64,000 bases of DNA, taken from NCBI RefSeq assembly GCF_036898825.1, contig NZ_JARUND010000002.1, forward strand, positions 1,302,001-1,366,000, in the 5' to 3' direction. Each line of letters starts with the position of its first letter. The first letter of the stretch is position 1. Below are positions 49,801 through 57,595 of the stretch, in pieces. A program made the translations under genes and the position numbers. The notes below the pieces were generated by a model. It did not search any database and was not told where the DNA came from. It saw only the letters and a program-made list of their open reading frames with translations. The stretch comes from Streptomyces sp. B21-083 (lineage in GTDB: Bacteria > Actinomycetota > Actinomycetes > Streptomycetales > Streptomycetaceae).

Positions 49801-50165
49801 CGGTGAACGACGGTGTCGACCCGCCCTCGTCCAACGACACGGCGAACCCGCGCTGGGGAACCTGGCCGGAGACGGGCCAGCAGTGGGCCGAGCTGACCTG
49901 GCCGACCGCGAAGACCCTCGACAAGGCGGACGTGTACTTCTTCGACGACGACCAGGGCATCGACATGCCCTCCGCGTGGAAGCTCCAGTACTGGAACGGC
50001 AGCGCGTATGTGGACGTGCCGGGCGCCGGGGCCTACGCACTGGCGAAGAACCAGTACAACTCCGTCTCCTTCACCGCCGTCAGCACCACCCGGCTACGGG
50101 TGCTGCTCACCAGCACGGGCAGCAGTTCCGTCGGTCTCCTCGAAGTCAAGGCGTACGGACCCTGA
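46866..50165 (+). CDS. Secreted (alpha/alpha)6 glycoside hydrolase (MGH1/GH63-like) with two discoidin-like domains
   Basis: The 1099-residue protein has a signal peptide (cleavage near AAAAQ, about 38), an N-terminal beta-sandwich (to ~290) and an (alpha/alpha)6-barrel-like domain (~300-700). Motifs include SIYYRWWLMRF, FQFPTSTEGVLGYNN, HWKPGNMDRAES, NYYPFSVG and GNTQWPDANEFW, recalling the mannosylglycerate-hydrolase/GH63 group. Two C-terminal galactose-binding-like modules follow (~805-950 and ~965-1099). ATG at 46866 follows AGGGAG. I cannot assign a CAZy family or sugar with confidence. Co-regulation by the GAAA...TTTC operator suggests it acts on arabinogalactan or a related plant glycan. 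Confidence 0.8.
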   Translation: MRRPHALLSRRRRTRYLLVALLLTFASVLTAPPAAAAQTIGFPTFSGPAVPAPPVAQTTGDMMKAIYDAESSGTDFWMDRLLARSGDDPAGPWLMSRGRALFMKTHDPAILGFGGHVAYWESVNDQNAYSIAISPGTFTEQVSQRRQMPSHWNSVHTSGSVTVNQTKFITENNVAVTNLSIKNNGSGSTTLQLRATSPYATTGTGSELTGQAGAYNNLTTLRPRITGDGFTVTNGGLNRSVTIAAGATVTAKVVMGFVTDEIPQSLTEYNAYAGYSNATAFATHVRAYNLWWAQNVPYIDVPEPAIKKSIYYRWWLMRFNNLDADIPGQTFQFPTSTEGVLGYNNAIALTQPMHIDDLKYLRDPAYAYGDWLSVGQTSKGGRFLDNPGDPENWSNSYTQYIAEAAWKSYQLHGGQPAIAANLARYAEGDVKGQLATYDHDNNKLIEYDWGALTGNDADAVSFHWKPGNMDRAESAYQYSGALAAAQAYDAIGNTAKANEMRTLATQIKDAIVNVLWNPNRQLFEHRLKSTNEWVPWKEINNYYPFSVGAVPNTATYKQALRLFDDPAQYPIFPFYTANQVDKKAAADAGEPGSNNFSTINSTVQFRLYSSVLRNYPNSWMNATDYKKLLYWNAWAQYVGGNTQWPDANEFWADWNGSSIDYRSWIHHNILGSSNWTVIEDVAGLRSRNDAKVELSPIDIGWDHFTVNNLRYRNADLSIVWDDPADGVVRYPGIPEGYSIYVNGNRAATVNSLVPFTWDPATGDVTTSGTVGFHTAVAGLQAPNQVVQSSPRMVDMLAKAGVDLTADLTNLASGATTSASYTGSGSSVSGAVDGYPTNEPFWGAGGSPNSQDWYELNFGAARTLNEVRLYFKDSRPASTTYRAPSAYNIQYYDGSSWVNAPSQTKTPTAPRANYNLVRFPAITAQRIRVLATNASGAKTGLTEVKVFNRGGVQPPQPPANQASSATASASYTSAWESVAAVNDGVDPPSSNDTANPRWGTWPETGQQWAELTWPTAKTLDKADVYFFDDDQGIDMPSAWKLQYWNGSAYVDVPGAGAYALAKNQYNSVSFTAVSTTRLRVLLTSTGSSSVGLLEVKAYGP

Positions 50166-50180
50166 AGGGATGTGCCTCAA

Positions 50181-51680
50181 GTGACCCGCTCCAGATGTAC
50201 GGCCGTACTGGTCGCCGTGCTCGCCATGGTGGTCGCCCTCCTGGTGGTGCCGCCCGCGTCAGCCGCCGTCACCTTCAGCTCGACCGGGGTGAACCAGAAC
50301 GGCGGCAACTGCCTTGACCTGCCCGGCGGTTCGACGACCAACGCGACCCAGCTGCGGGCGTTCACCTGCGGCTCCGGGGCCAACCAGAACTTCGGCTACA
50401 CGCCGGTCGCCGGGACGTCGGACACGTACACGATCACCACGCAGTCCGGGCAGTGCGTCGACGTGTTCGGGGCGTCGACGGCGGACAACGCCACGATCAT
50501 CCAGTGGCCCTGCCACAGCGGAACGAACCAGCAGTGGCGGCTCGTCCCGGTGACGGTCTCCGGAACCGACAGGACGTTCAACCTGGTGTCCGTCAGCTCG
50601 GGCAAGTGCGTGACGCCCAGCGGTGGTTCGTCCGCGTCGAACACCAACCTCGTCCAACTCCCGTGTGCCACCGCGAACGGCAGGGTGTGGCGGCTGCCCG
50701 GCTTCACCGGCGGGGGCGGCACGGGGACGCACACGTTCACCAACCCGCTGTCCCAGCACGGGCCCGATCCCTGGCTGACGTACTACGACGGCTACTACTA
50801 CCTCGCCACGACCACCTGGAACTCGACGGTCACCATGCGCAAGGCGAGCACACTCGCCGGGCTCGCCACCGCCACCGACCAGGTGATCTTCAACCTGACC
50901 CGGCCCAACGGAGCCGGCACCATGTGGGCCCCGGAGTTCCATCTGCTCGACGGCCCGAACGGCAAGCGGTGGTACTTCTACTACACGGCCGGACGGGAGC
51001 CGTACGACCTGGGCACCCAGCGCATCCATGTGCTGGAGAGCGCCGGCCTGGACCCGATGGGGCCCTACAGCTTCAAGGCCGACCTGCTCGACCCGACGCA
51101 GGACAACACCTGGGAACTCGACCCGGGCATCCTCCAGTTGAACGGCAGGCTGTATCTGCTCGGCACCTTCTACAACGGCTCGCAGCCCATGTTCATCCGC
51201 CCGCTGTCCAACCCGTGGACCGCGAGCGGCACCCGCCGGGTACTGTCCACCCCGACTCTCAGCTGGGAGACGGTCGGCGGCGCGGTCAACGAGGGCGCCG
51301 AGGTACTTCAGCGGGGCGGGAAGACGTTCATCGTCTACTCGGCGAGCCACTGCTCCACGCCCGACTACAAGCTGGGGATGCTGACGTACAACGGAACCGG
51401 TGACCCGCTCGACTCCGCCTCCTGGGTCAAGTCGGCCAACCCGGTCTTCCAGCGGTCCAACGCGAACGGTGTGTACGGTCCCGGCCACAACGGGTTCTTC
51501 AAGTCGCCCGACGGGACCGAGGACTGGATCGTCTACCATGCCAACAACTCCGCCTCCGGCGGCTGCGACATGAACCGCACGACCAGGGCACAGAAGTTCA
51601 CCTGGAACGCCGACGGCACACCGAACTTCGGTACGCCGGTGGCTCTCGGCGTCACCCTGACCGCGCCTTCGGGCGAGTAA
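50181..51680 (+). CDS. Secreted GH43 arabinofuranosidase with N-terminal ricin-type CBM13
   Basis: The 499-residue protein has a signal peptide (to about ASAA, residue 29), a ricin-type trefoil (about 32-174) with Q-x-W repeats, a Gly/Thr linker and a five-bladed GH43 domain (about 185-495). Likely catalytic residues are Asp196 (GPDPWL), Asp314 (ELDPGI) and Glu371 (NEGAEV). It resembles the exo-arabinofuranosidase group containing S. avermitilis Araf43A, but with the binding module at the N-terminus. GTG at 50181 was chosen because GAAGGGA lies about 10 bp upstream; GTG at 50172 is too close to that site. It follows the (alpha/alpha)6 hydrolase gene by 15 bp and is probably co-transcribed. 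Its 3' end overlaps the convergent phosphatase gene by 29 bp. Confidence 0.88.
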   Translation: MTRSRCTAVLVAVLAMVVALLVVPPASAAVTFSSTGVNQNGGNCLDLPGGSTTNATQLRAFTCGSGANQNFGYTPVAGTSDTYTITTQSGQCVDVFGASTADNATIIQWPCHSGTNQQWRLVPVTVSGTDRTFNLVSVSSGKCVTPSGGSSASNTNLVQLPCATANGRVWRLPGFTGGGGTGTHTFTNPLSQHGPDPWLTYYDGYYYLATTTWNSTVTMRKASTLAGLATATDQVIFNLTRPNGAGTMWAPEFHLLDGPNGKRWYFYYTAGREPYDLGTQRIHVLESAGLDPMGPYSFKADLLDPTQDNTWELDPGILQLNGRLYLLGTFYNGSQPMFIRPLSNPWTASGTRRVLSTPTLSWETVGGAVNEGAEVLQRGGKTFIVYSASHCSTPDYKLGMLTYNGTGDPLDSASWVKSANPVFQRSNANGVYGPGHNGFFKSPDGTEDWIVYHANNSASGGCDMNRTTRAQKFTWNADGTPNFGTPVALGVTLTAPSGE

Positions 51681-52845
51681 CCGCCGCTTCGGACGCCGTG
51701 GTCACGGCGTTGTCCGTTGTTCCGCCCGCCGACGGTTCGGGAACCACCACTTCCCGGACCGTCGGTTTGCGGATGAGGAGCAGCGCCGCGTCGTCGTGCA
51801 GCCGGCCGCCCACGTGGGCCAGCAGTTCGTCGTGGAGCGCGTCGAGGGTGTGGGACGGTTCGTCGCCGGCGTGGCGGGCCAGCCCCTCATGGAGCGGGTA
51901 GAAGTCGCGGCCCCGGTCACGGGCCTCGGTGACTCCGTCGGTGTACAGCAGCAGCTGGTCGCCGTCCGTGAAGGGCAGCACCTGGAGGTCGGGGGTGTGC
52001 CCGGTGAGGGCGCGCAGTCCGAGGGGCGGGGCCGGGTGCGTGGGCTCCACGGTCACGAGGGCGCCCGAGGCGGTGACCAGAATCGGGGGCGCGTGTCCGC
52101 AGTTCACCACCTCCAGTTGCCCGGTCCTCGGGTATCCGGCGACCACGGCGGTGACGAAGTCGTCCGCGCCGAGGTTGCGGGCGAGGCTCCGTTCGATCCG
52201 GTCGACGACCGCGAGGAGATCGGGCTCGTCGTAGGCGGCCTCCCGGAAGACGCCGAGCACCAGAGCGGCGGTCCCCACGGCCGGCAGCCCCTTGCCGCGC
52301 ACATCGCCGACGATCAGTCTCACCCCGTACGGCGTGGGTATCAGCGCGTACAGATCACCGCCGATCCGGGCCTCGGCCGCCGCCGCGCTGTAGCGGACGG
52401 CCACCTGGAAGGGGCCGACCGTCGCCGGTACGGGGCTGAGCAGCGCGTGCTGGGCGGTCTCGGCGACCGAGCGGACGGCGTCGAGGACCCGTTCCCGGCG
52501 TTCGCGCAGCGCGCTGGCCAGGCCGCTCGCCAGGGTGACGGCGGCCAGGGCGGACAGTACGGCGGCCAGTTCCCGGGACGGTACGCCCTTCAGGTCGCCG
52601 AGCGTCGCGGCGACCGCGCCGGCGAGAAGGCCGACGCAGAGGACTCCGCGTGGTCCGTTGGTGGTGGCGGCCAGAGCGGGGCCGGCGGCGAGCAGTGGCA
52701 GCCAGCTTGTGCCGGCTCCGCCGACGAGGTCGCCGAGGACCACTGCGGCGACGACCAGCACGGGCAGGGCGGGCAGCAGGGGCACCCGGCTCCTGAACGC
52801 TCGTGTCCGCCGATGGGCTCCACCTTGGTGTCGGGCCTGACTCAT
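51652..52845 (-). CDS. Membrane SpoIIE-type protein phosphatase
   Basis: The 397-residue protein has about four hydrophobic segments in the first 110 residues, a short helical linker (SALRERRERVLDAVRSV) and a PP2C/SpoIIE domain (about 140-365). Metal motifs are GGDLYAL, VGDVRGKGLPAV, LLLYTDGVTEARDRG and DDAALLL. It presumably dephosphorylates an anti-sigma antagonist. No kinase or antagonist gene is adjacent. The C-terminal ~30 residues are a Thr/Ala-rich tail that runs antisense into the end of the GH43 gene. Confidence 0.9.
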   Translation of the reverse strand: MSQARHQGGAHRRTRAFRSRVPLLPALPVLVVAAVVLGDLVGGAGTSWLPLLAAGPALAATTNGPRGVLCVGLLAGAVAATLGDLKGVPSRELAAVLSALAAVTLASGLASALRERRERVLDAVRSVAETAQHALLSPVPATVGPFQVAVRYSAAAAEARIGGDLYALIPTPYGVRLIVGDVRGKGLPAVGTAALVLGVFREAAYDEPDLLAVVDRIERSLARNLGADDFVTAVVAGYPRTGQLEVVNCGHAPPILVTASGALVTVEPTHPAPPLGLRALTGHTPDLQVLPFTDGDQLLLYTDGVTEARDRGRDFYPLHEGLARHAGDEPSHTLDALHDELLAHVGGRLHDDAALLLIRKPTVREVVVPEPSAGGTTDNAVTTASEAAVTRPKARSG

Positions 52846-52953
52846 GTTCGGTCCGCAGTCCTCACCTGTGTACGGGGATGAGCCCCCGAAATGCCGGTTT
52901 CGTCCGGACTCCAGGAAACGCGATCGGCCGGGGCCGCTACAAGAAGAGGATTT

Positions 52954-53712
52954 TCAGATAGTGAGCGAGAGACTCCTGGTCACACGGTCGGCGACCGGGA
53001 TCAGCCGCGCCCGGATCTCCGGCAGCCGGGCGAGCCGGTCCGCCGGCATGGAGACGCCGAGCGAGCCGAGCGTGTCGCCCCGGTAGACGGGGACGGCGAC
53101 ACAGACCGTGCCGAGGGCGTACTCCTCCAGGTCCGTGACGGCCGGGGCCACCGGTGAGGAATCGATACGCCGGAGCAGTTCCAGTCGGCTGGTGATCGTC
53201 CTGGGGGTGAGGTCGTTGAGGTGGTGGCGGGAGAGGTAGTCCTTGCGGGCGCCCTCGTCCAGTTCCCGCAGCACGGACTTGCCCAGCGCGGTGGCGTGTC
53301 CCGCGTCCTCGAACCCCACCCAGAGGTCGACACGGGGTGTCCGCGGACCGTCGACGATCTCGGCGACCCGGATCTCACCCTCCTCGTAGAAGGTGAGGTA
53401 GGCGGCGGTCGCCAGTTCGTCCCGCAGCGCGGCGAGCGTGGGACGGACCCGGCTGAGCAGCGCCTGCCCGCCTCCCGTGACCTGCAGGGACCGCACCTTG
53501 TCCCCGAGAATGAACCCGCCGTCGGACAGTTTCCGCAGGTAGCCGTCGTGCACCAGCGTCCGCAGCAGGTGGTAGGCGGTGGCCAGGGGCAGCTCCGTCT
53601 CGCGTGCCAGCTGCTTCGCCGGCGCCCCGTTCTCATGGGCACCCACCGCCTCCAGCAGACGGAAGGCCCGCTGGACGGAGGTGATGAGCGTGGGGCCGTC
53701 TTGCGCAGCCAT
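52954..53712 (-). CDS. IclR-family transcriptional regulator
   Basis: The 252-residue protein has an N-terminal winged helix (SVQRAFRLLEAVGAHENGAPAKQLA, ATAYHLLRTLVHDGYL in part) and a C-terminal GAF-like effector domain (GHATALGKSVLREL, ALGTVCVAVPVYRG). ATG at 53712 is the only start close to the HTH, but its ribosome site is weak. IclR regulators respond to small acids and sugars. It stands alone between the orphan phosphatase and the repeat block, and its target cannot be deduced. Confidence 0.88.
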   Translation of the reverse strand: MAAQDGPTLITSVQRAFRLLEAVGAHENGAPAKQLARETELPLATAYHLLRTLVHDGYLRKLSDGGFILGDKVRSLQVTGGGQALLSRVRPTLAALRDELATAAYLTFYEEGEIRVAEIVDGPRTPRVDLWVGFEDAGHATALGKSVLRELDEGARKDYLSRHHLNDLTPRTITSRLELLRRIDSSPVAPAVTDLEEYALGTVCVAVPVYRGDTLGSLGVSMPADRLARLPEIRARLIPVADRVTRSLSLTI

Positions 53713-53844
53713 GGGACCAGCGTGCGCCCGGCACGCAGCACGGGCAAGGCGTACGGGCCTCACGGAAGCCGACAGAACACCGCGAGGGCACCGGCAGGCC
53801 ACGCACGCCCTCACCCCCGGTCCCCGACCTTCGTCCCCGACCTT

Positions 53845-53946
53845 CGTCCCCGTCCCCGTCCCCGTCCCCGTCCCCGTCCCCGTCCCCGTCCCCGTCCCCG
53901 TCCCCGTCCCCGTCCCCGTCCCCGTCCCCGTCCCCGTCCCCGTCCC
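53845..53946. repeat. 17-copy hexanucleotide tandem repeat (CGTCCC)
   Basis: Exactly 17 perfect CGTCCC units run without interruption. Perfect identity over 102 bp indicates recent slippage expansion. Confidence 0.95.
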
Positions 53947-53959
53947 CGGCGAGCGTGCC

Positions 53960-54290
53960 CGTCCTTCGCCCTCGTGCTCGTCCCCGTCCCAGTCCCCGTC
54001 GAGTGACCAGCGCCCGCCCCTCGCCCTCGCCCCCGCTACCCGCTACCCGCTACCCGCTACCCGCTACCCGTCGAGCGTGCCCGGCCTTCACCCTCGCCCC
54101 CGTCCTCACCCCCGTCGAGTGACCAGCGCCCGTCCTTCGCCCTCGTGCTCGTCCCCGTCCCAGTCGCCGTCGAGTGACCCGCGCCCGCCCCTCGCCCTCG
54201 TCCCCGCTACCCGCTACCCGCTACCCGTCGAGCGTGCCCGACCTTCGCCCTCGCCCCCGTCCCTCGCCCCCGTCGAGTGACCGGTCCCCT
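53960..54290. repeat. Higher-order repeat of about 171 bp containing CGCTACC arrays
   Basis: The phrase CGTCCTTCGCCCTCGTGCTC occurs at 53960 and again at 54131, followed each time by GTCCCCGTCCCAGT, GTCGAGTGAC and a CGCTACC array (five copies at 54034-54068, three near 54205-54225), then GTCGAGCGTGCCCG. The two long units are therefore tandem copies that differ in array length. Confidence 0.85.
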
Positions 54291-54315
54291 CCCGCGTCGG
54301 CCCGACGCCCGTTCC

Positions 54316-55398
54316 CTATCCCGAGTGTCCCGGCGGCGCCGTACTGCTCCGCACGACCAGGCGGGTCGGCACCAGTGTCGTCCCGTGTTCCGTGGCGTCC
54401 TGCCGCATCTGGCGCAGCACGCCCTCCACGCACAGCCGCCCCACCTCGGCGAAGTCCTGGTGCACGGTGGTCAGCGGTGGCAGGAAGGAGCCCGCCTCCG
54501 GGATGTCGTCGAAGCCGATGACACTGACGTCCTCGGGCACCCTGCGCCCGCTCTCGTGCAGCGCCCGCAGCAGCCCCAGCGCCATCTGGTCGTTGGCCAC
54601 GAACACCGCCGTGCAGTCCGGCAGCCCGGCGATCCGCAGACCCGCGTGGTAGCCGGACTCCGCCGACCAGTCACCGCGCACGAGGGGCGGTGCGACCCGG
54701 TCGGCCGCGAGGAGTTCGGCGCGCCAGGCGTCGGTGCGGCGCTGCGCCGCGTACGAGCCCTCGGGGCCCGCCAGATGCCAGACCGTGCGGTGCCCGAGGT
54801 CCAGGAGATGCCGTACGGCGGTCCGGGTGCCGCCGGCCTGGTCGGTGTCGACCACCGTGTAGCGGTCGCCCGCGTCGGAGTCGGCCACGACCACCTGGAC
54901 GTGCGGCGGCATGGAGAGGGTCGACGCGTCGAGGAGGTGCACTTCGAGGATGACGATGACGGCGTCGACGGCGAGCTCACCGAGGCGCGAGAAGGCTCCG
55001 CGCACCTCGTCCTGCGTCGGCACGGCGACCGGCAGCAGGGTCACCGAGTACCCCTCCTGGGCCGCCGAGGTGGCGATCGCCTCCAGCGTTCGGACGTTGC
55101 CCGTGGTGGACAGACCGAAGGTGATGACGCCGATCGTGCGGAACTCACCGCGCTTGAGGGCACGGGCGGCGCTGTTGGGCCGATAGCCCAGCTCCTTCAT
55201 GGCCTCCAGGACCTGCCGCCGTGTCTCCTCGTTCACACCCGGGAAGCCGTTCGACACCCTGGAGACGGTCTGCGAGGACACTCCGGCGACCCGGGCGACG
55301 TCCGCCATGGACGCGCTCTGTGTACGGCGGGCCGCCCGTTTCCTGGTGCGTGGGCGCGCCCGCCCCGGCTCCGCCGAGGTGCCGTCAGCTGTGTCCAC
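54316..55398 (-). CDS. LacI-family repressor, divergent to the galactoside importer operon
   Basis: The 360-residue protein has a basic N-terminal extension, then HTH and hinge (SMADVARVAGVSSQTVSRVSNG, NSAARALKRG) and an effector domain (FVANDQMALGLLRAL, VSVIGFDDIPEAGSFLPPLTTV in parts). GTG at 55398 has GAGGA upstream; an internal ATG at the start of the HTH is possible. Two identical palindromes lie in the divergent promoter region. It likely represses the importer, GH42 and GH30 genes until a galactoside appears. Confidence 0.92.
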   Translation of the reverse strand: MDTADGTSAEPGRARPRTRKRAARRTQSASMADVARVAGVSSQTVSRVSNGFPGVNEETRRQVLEAMKELGYRPNSAARALKRGEFRTIGVITFGLSTTGNVRTLEAIATSAAQEGYSVTLLPVAVPTQDEVRGAFSRLGELAVDAVIVILEVHLLDASTLSMPPHVQVVVADSDAGDRYTVVDTDQAGGTRTAVRHLLDLGHRTVWHLAGPEGSYAAQRRTDAWRAELLAADRVAPPLVRGDWSAESGYHAGLRIAGLPDCTAVFVANDQMALGLLRALHESGRRVPEDVSVIGFDDIPEAGSFLPPLTTVHQDFAEVGRLCVEGVLRQMRQDATEHGTTLVPTRLVVRSSTAPPGHSG

Positions 55399-55441
55399 CC
55401 GTCAATCCTCGCCGTTCGGTCCACAGTTGCGCCCTACGACC

Positions 55442-55471
55442 TTGACCAGCGTCGGGGGAGCGGTGTAGACA
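55442..55471 (+). promoter_or_regulatory. Promoter of the galactoside importer operon
   Basis: TTGACC (55442-55447), an 18-bp spacer and TAGACA (55466-55471) precede operator 1 by 12 bp. The arrangement fits repression by steric block. Confidence 0.62.
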
Positions 55472-55483
55472 TGCCGCCATCAG

Positions 55484-55499
55484 ATGTTTACGTAAACAT
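55484..55499. promoter_or_regulatory. LacI operator 1 (perfect 16-bp palindrome)
   Basis: ATGTTTACGTAAACAT is a perfect palindrome with the central CG typical of LacI-family operators. It lies just downstream of the importer promoter. Confidence 0.85.
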
Positions 55500-55538
55500 A
55501 ACAGCCGGTGGACCTCTCGTGGAGGTCCACGCAGAGGG

Positions 55539-55554
55539 ATGTTTACGTAAACAT
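55539..55554. promoter_or_regulatory. LacI operator 2 (identical copy)
   Basis: An exact second copy of the 16-bp palindrome, centred 55 bp from the first. Between them GTGGACCTC (55508-55516) and GAGGTCCAC (55522-55530) form a 9-bp hairpin with a 5-nt loop. Confidence 0.85.
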
Positions 55555-55609
55555 CGGGGCGGCGGCGGACCAGCGCCGGTTCCGAGACGGACGAGCGAGG
55601 CACGACAAA

Positions 55610-56536
55610 ATGACAACCCTAGAACCGCCGGTGGCCGTGAAACGCGCCCCGGCCCGGCCTGCGGCGAAGAGGGACCGCCGCTCATGGACGGGATGGGGGT
55701 TCATAGGCCCGTTCGTGGCGGTGTTCGCCCTCGTCTTCCTGGCACCCATCGGGTACTCGATCTACCTCAGCCTCTTCAGGGATCAGCTGATCGGCGGCAC
55801 GAGTTTCGTAGGCCTGGACAACTACCAGCAGGCCCTGCAGGACGACCAGTTCTGGAACTCCCTCATACGGGTCTCGCTGTTCCTGGTCGTCCAGGTGCCG
55901 ATCATGCTCGGCATCGCCCTGCTGATCGCCCTGGCCCTGGACAGCGGACGCCTCTACGGCAAGGACTTCTTCCGTATCGCGATCTTCCTGCCGTACGCGG
56001 TGCCCGCCGTGGTCGCCACCCTGATGTGGGGCTTCATGTACGGCACCAAGTACGGGCTGGTGGGTGACATCAACAGCGCGTTCGACGTCACCCTGCCGGA
56101 CCCGCTCTCCAGCGGCCTGGTGCTGGCGTCGATCGGCAACATCGTGACGTGGGAGTTCATCGGCTACAACATGCTGATCTTCTACTCCGCGCTACGGGTC
56201 ATCCCGCTCTCGCTCTACGAGGCCGCGGAGATCGACGGCGCCGGCCAGTTCCGCGTCATCACGGCCATCAAGCTCCCCGCGATCCGCGGTGCCCTCGTGA
56301 TCGCGACGATCTTCTCGATCATCGGCAGCTTCCAGCTCTTCAACGAGCCGGCCATTCTGCGGCCGGTCGCACGCAACGCCATCACTACCGACTTCACCCC
56401 GAACTTCTACACGTACTCGCTGTCCTTCAACGGCCAGCAGCACAACTACTCCGCGGCGGTCGCCATCATCATGGGGCTGATCACCATGGTCATCGCCTAT
56501 GTCGTGCAGCTCCGCGGCATGCGCAAGGGAGCGTGA
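55610..56536 (+). CDS. Sugar ABC transporter permease (MalF-type)
   Basis: The 308-residue CUT1 permease has an N-terminal basic tail, six membrane segments and the EAA loop LSLYEAAEIDGAGQFRVI. ATG at 55610 lies 55 bp after operator 2; the longer frame runs through the operators and is not plausible. First gene of an operon with a second permease, a binding lipoprotein, GH42 and GH30. No ATPase gene is present. Confidence 0.92.
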   Translation: MTTLEPPVAVKRAPARPAAKRDRRSWTGWGFIGPFVAVFALVFLAPIGYSIYLSLFRDQLIGGTSFVGLDNYQQALQDDQFWNSLIRVSLFLVVQVPIMLGIALLIALALDSGRLYGKDFFRIAIFLPYAVPAVVATLMWGFMYGTKYGLVGDINSAFDVTLPDPLSSGLVLASIGNIVTWEFIGYNMLIFYSALRVIPLSLYEAAEIDGAGQFRVITAIKLPAIRGALVIATIFSIIGSFQLFNEPAILRPVARNAITTDFTPNFYTYSLSFNGQQHNYSAAVAIIMGLITMVIAYVVQLRGMRKGA

Positions 56537-56539
56537 ACC

Positions 56540-57493
56540 ATGAGCAGCTCCGTCACCACCAGCTCCCCGTCCGCATCCGCACCGGCCGGCGACGGTTCCA
56601 CCACCGCCGCGCCCCGACTGCGCACCCGCCGGCAGAAGCACTCTCCCAGCCGCCCCAAGCGCAGCATCCTGCTGACCGTGCTCACCGGCCTGATCCTGGT
56701 CTACACGGTCGTGCCCCTGATCTGGCTGGTCATCAGCGCCACCAAGACCCAGGACGGGCTGGCCAATTCCTCGGGACTCTGGTTCAGCGACCACTTCGCT
56801 CTCTGGAGCAACATCCACGACACGTTCACCTACCACGACGGCATCTTCGTCCGCTGGCTGCTGAACACCCTGCTCTACGTCGTCCTCGGCGCCGGCGGCG
56901 CCACCCTGCTGGCGATCCTCGGCGGCTACGCGCTGGCGAAGTTCACCTTCCCGGGCAAGCGCGCCGTGTTCGCCGTGGTCATCGGAGCCGTCGCGGTCCC
57001 GGGTACGGCCCTTGCGGTGCCCACCTTCCTGATGTTCAGCAAGATGGGCCTGACCGACACCCCGTGGGCAGTGATCATCCCGTCCCTCGTGTCGCCCTTC
57101 GGTCTGTATCTGATGTGGGTCTTCGCGACCGAGGCCATCCCCACCGAACTGATGGAGGCGGCCCGCATCGACGGAGCGGGCGAGGTGCGCACCTTCTTCC
57201 AGGTCGCCCTGCCCCTGCTCGCCCCCGGCACCGTGACCGTGCTGCTGTTCACCACGGTGGCGACCTGGAACAACTACTTCCTGCCGCTGATCATGCTCAA
57301 GGACCCCAACTGGTACCCGCTGACCCTGGGTCTGGACGCCTGGAACTCCCAGGCCCAGACGATCGGCGGCGACGTCGTCTTCAACCTGGTGATCACCGGT
57401 TCCCTGCTCACCATCATTCCGCTGATCGCCGCGTTCCTGCTGCTCCAGAAGTACTGGCAGTCCGGCCTCGCCGCCGGAAGTGTCAAGGAGTGA
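56540..57493 (+). CDS. Sugar ABC transporter permease (MalG-type)
   Basis: The 317-residue CUT1 permease has a Ser/Thr/Ala-rich cytoplasmic N-terminus, six membrane segments and the EAA loop TELMEAARIDGAGEVRTFF. It starts 3 bp after the MalF-type permease stop, so the two are coupled and form the membrane channel together. Confidence 0.93.
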   Translation: MSSSVTTSSPSASAPAGDGSTTAAPRLRTRRQKHSPSRPKRSILLTVLTGLILVYTVVPLIWLVISATKTQDGLANSSGLWFSDHFALWSNIHDTFTYHDGIFVRWLLNTLLYVVLGAGGATLLAILGGYALAKFTFPGKRAVFAVVIGAVAVPGTALAVPTFLMFSKMGLTDTPWAVIIPSLVSPFGLYLMWVFATEAIPTELMEAARIDGAGEVRTFFQVALPLLAPGTVTVLLFTTVATWNNYFLPLIMLKDPNWYPLTLGLDAWNSQAQTIGGDVVFNLVITGSLLTIIPLIAAFLLLQKYWQSGLAAGSVKE

Positions 57494-57595
57494 GCCACCT
57501 TCAGGCCCCACACCCCCCTCGGCTTCACCGCGTTTCACCCTCACACAGCATTCACCCTCACCCCGTCCCACCCACGAAGAAGTGGAAGCACCTCG

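Larger units (their letters stand above)
53713..54315. other. 603-bp gene-free region dominated by simple repeats
   Basis: Beyond the likely IclR promoter (about 53713-53815), I see only GC-rich tandem repeats and no credible gene. The repeat-encoded frames give Pro-Arg or Val-Pro runs and are spurious. The region separates the divergently placed IclR and LacI genes' territory. Confidence 0.8.

Noticed and set aside
53845..54290. Periodic repeats as a CRISPR array or a Pro/Arg repeat protein
   Set aside because: There are no unique spacers between repeats, no cas genes, and no start or ribosome site for a real protein.
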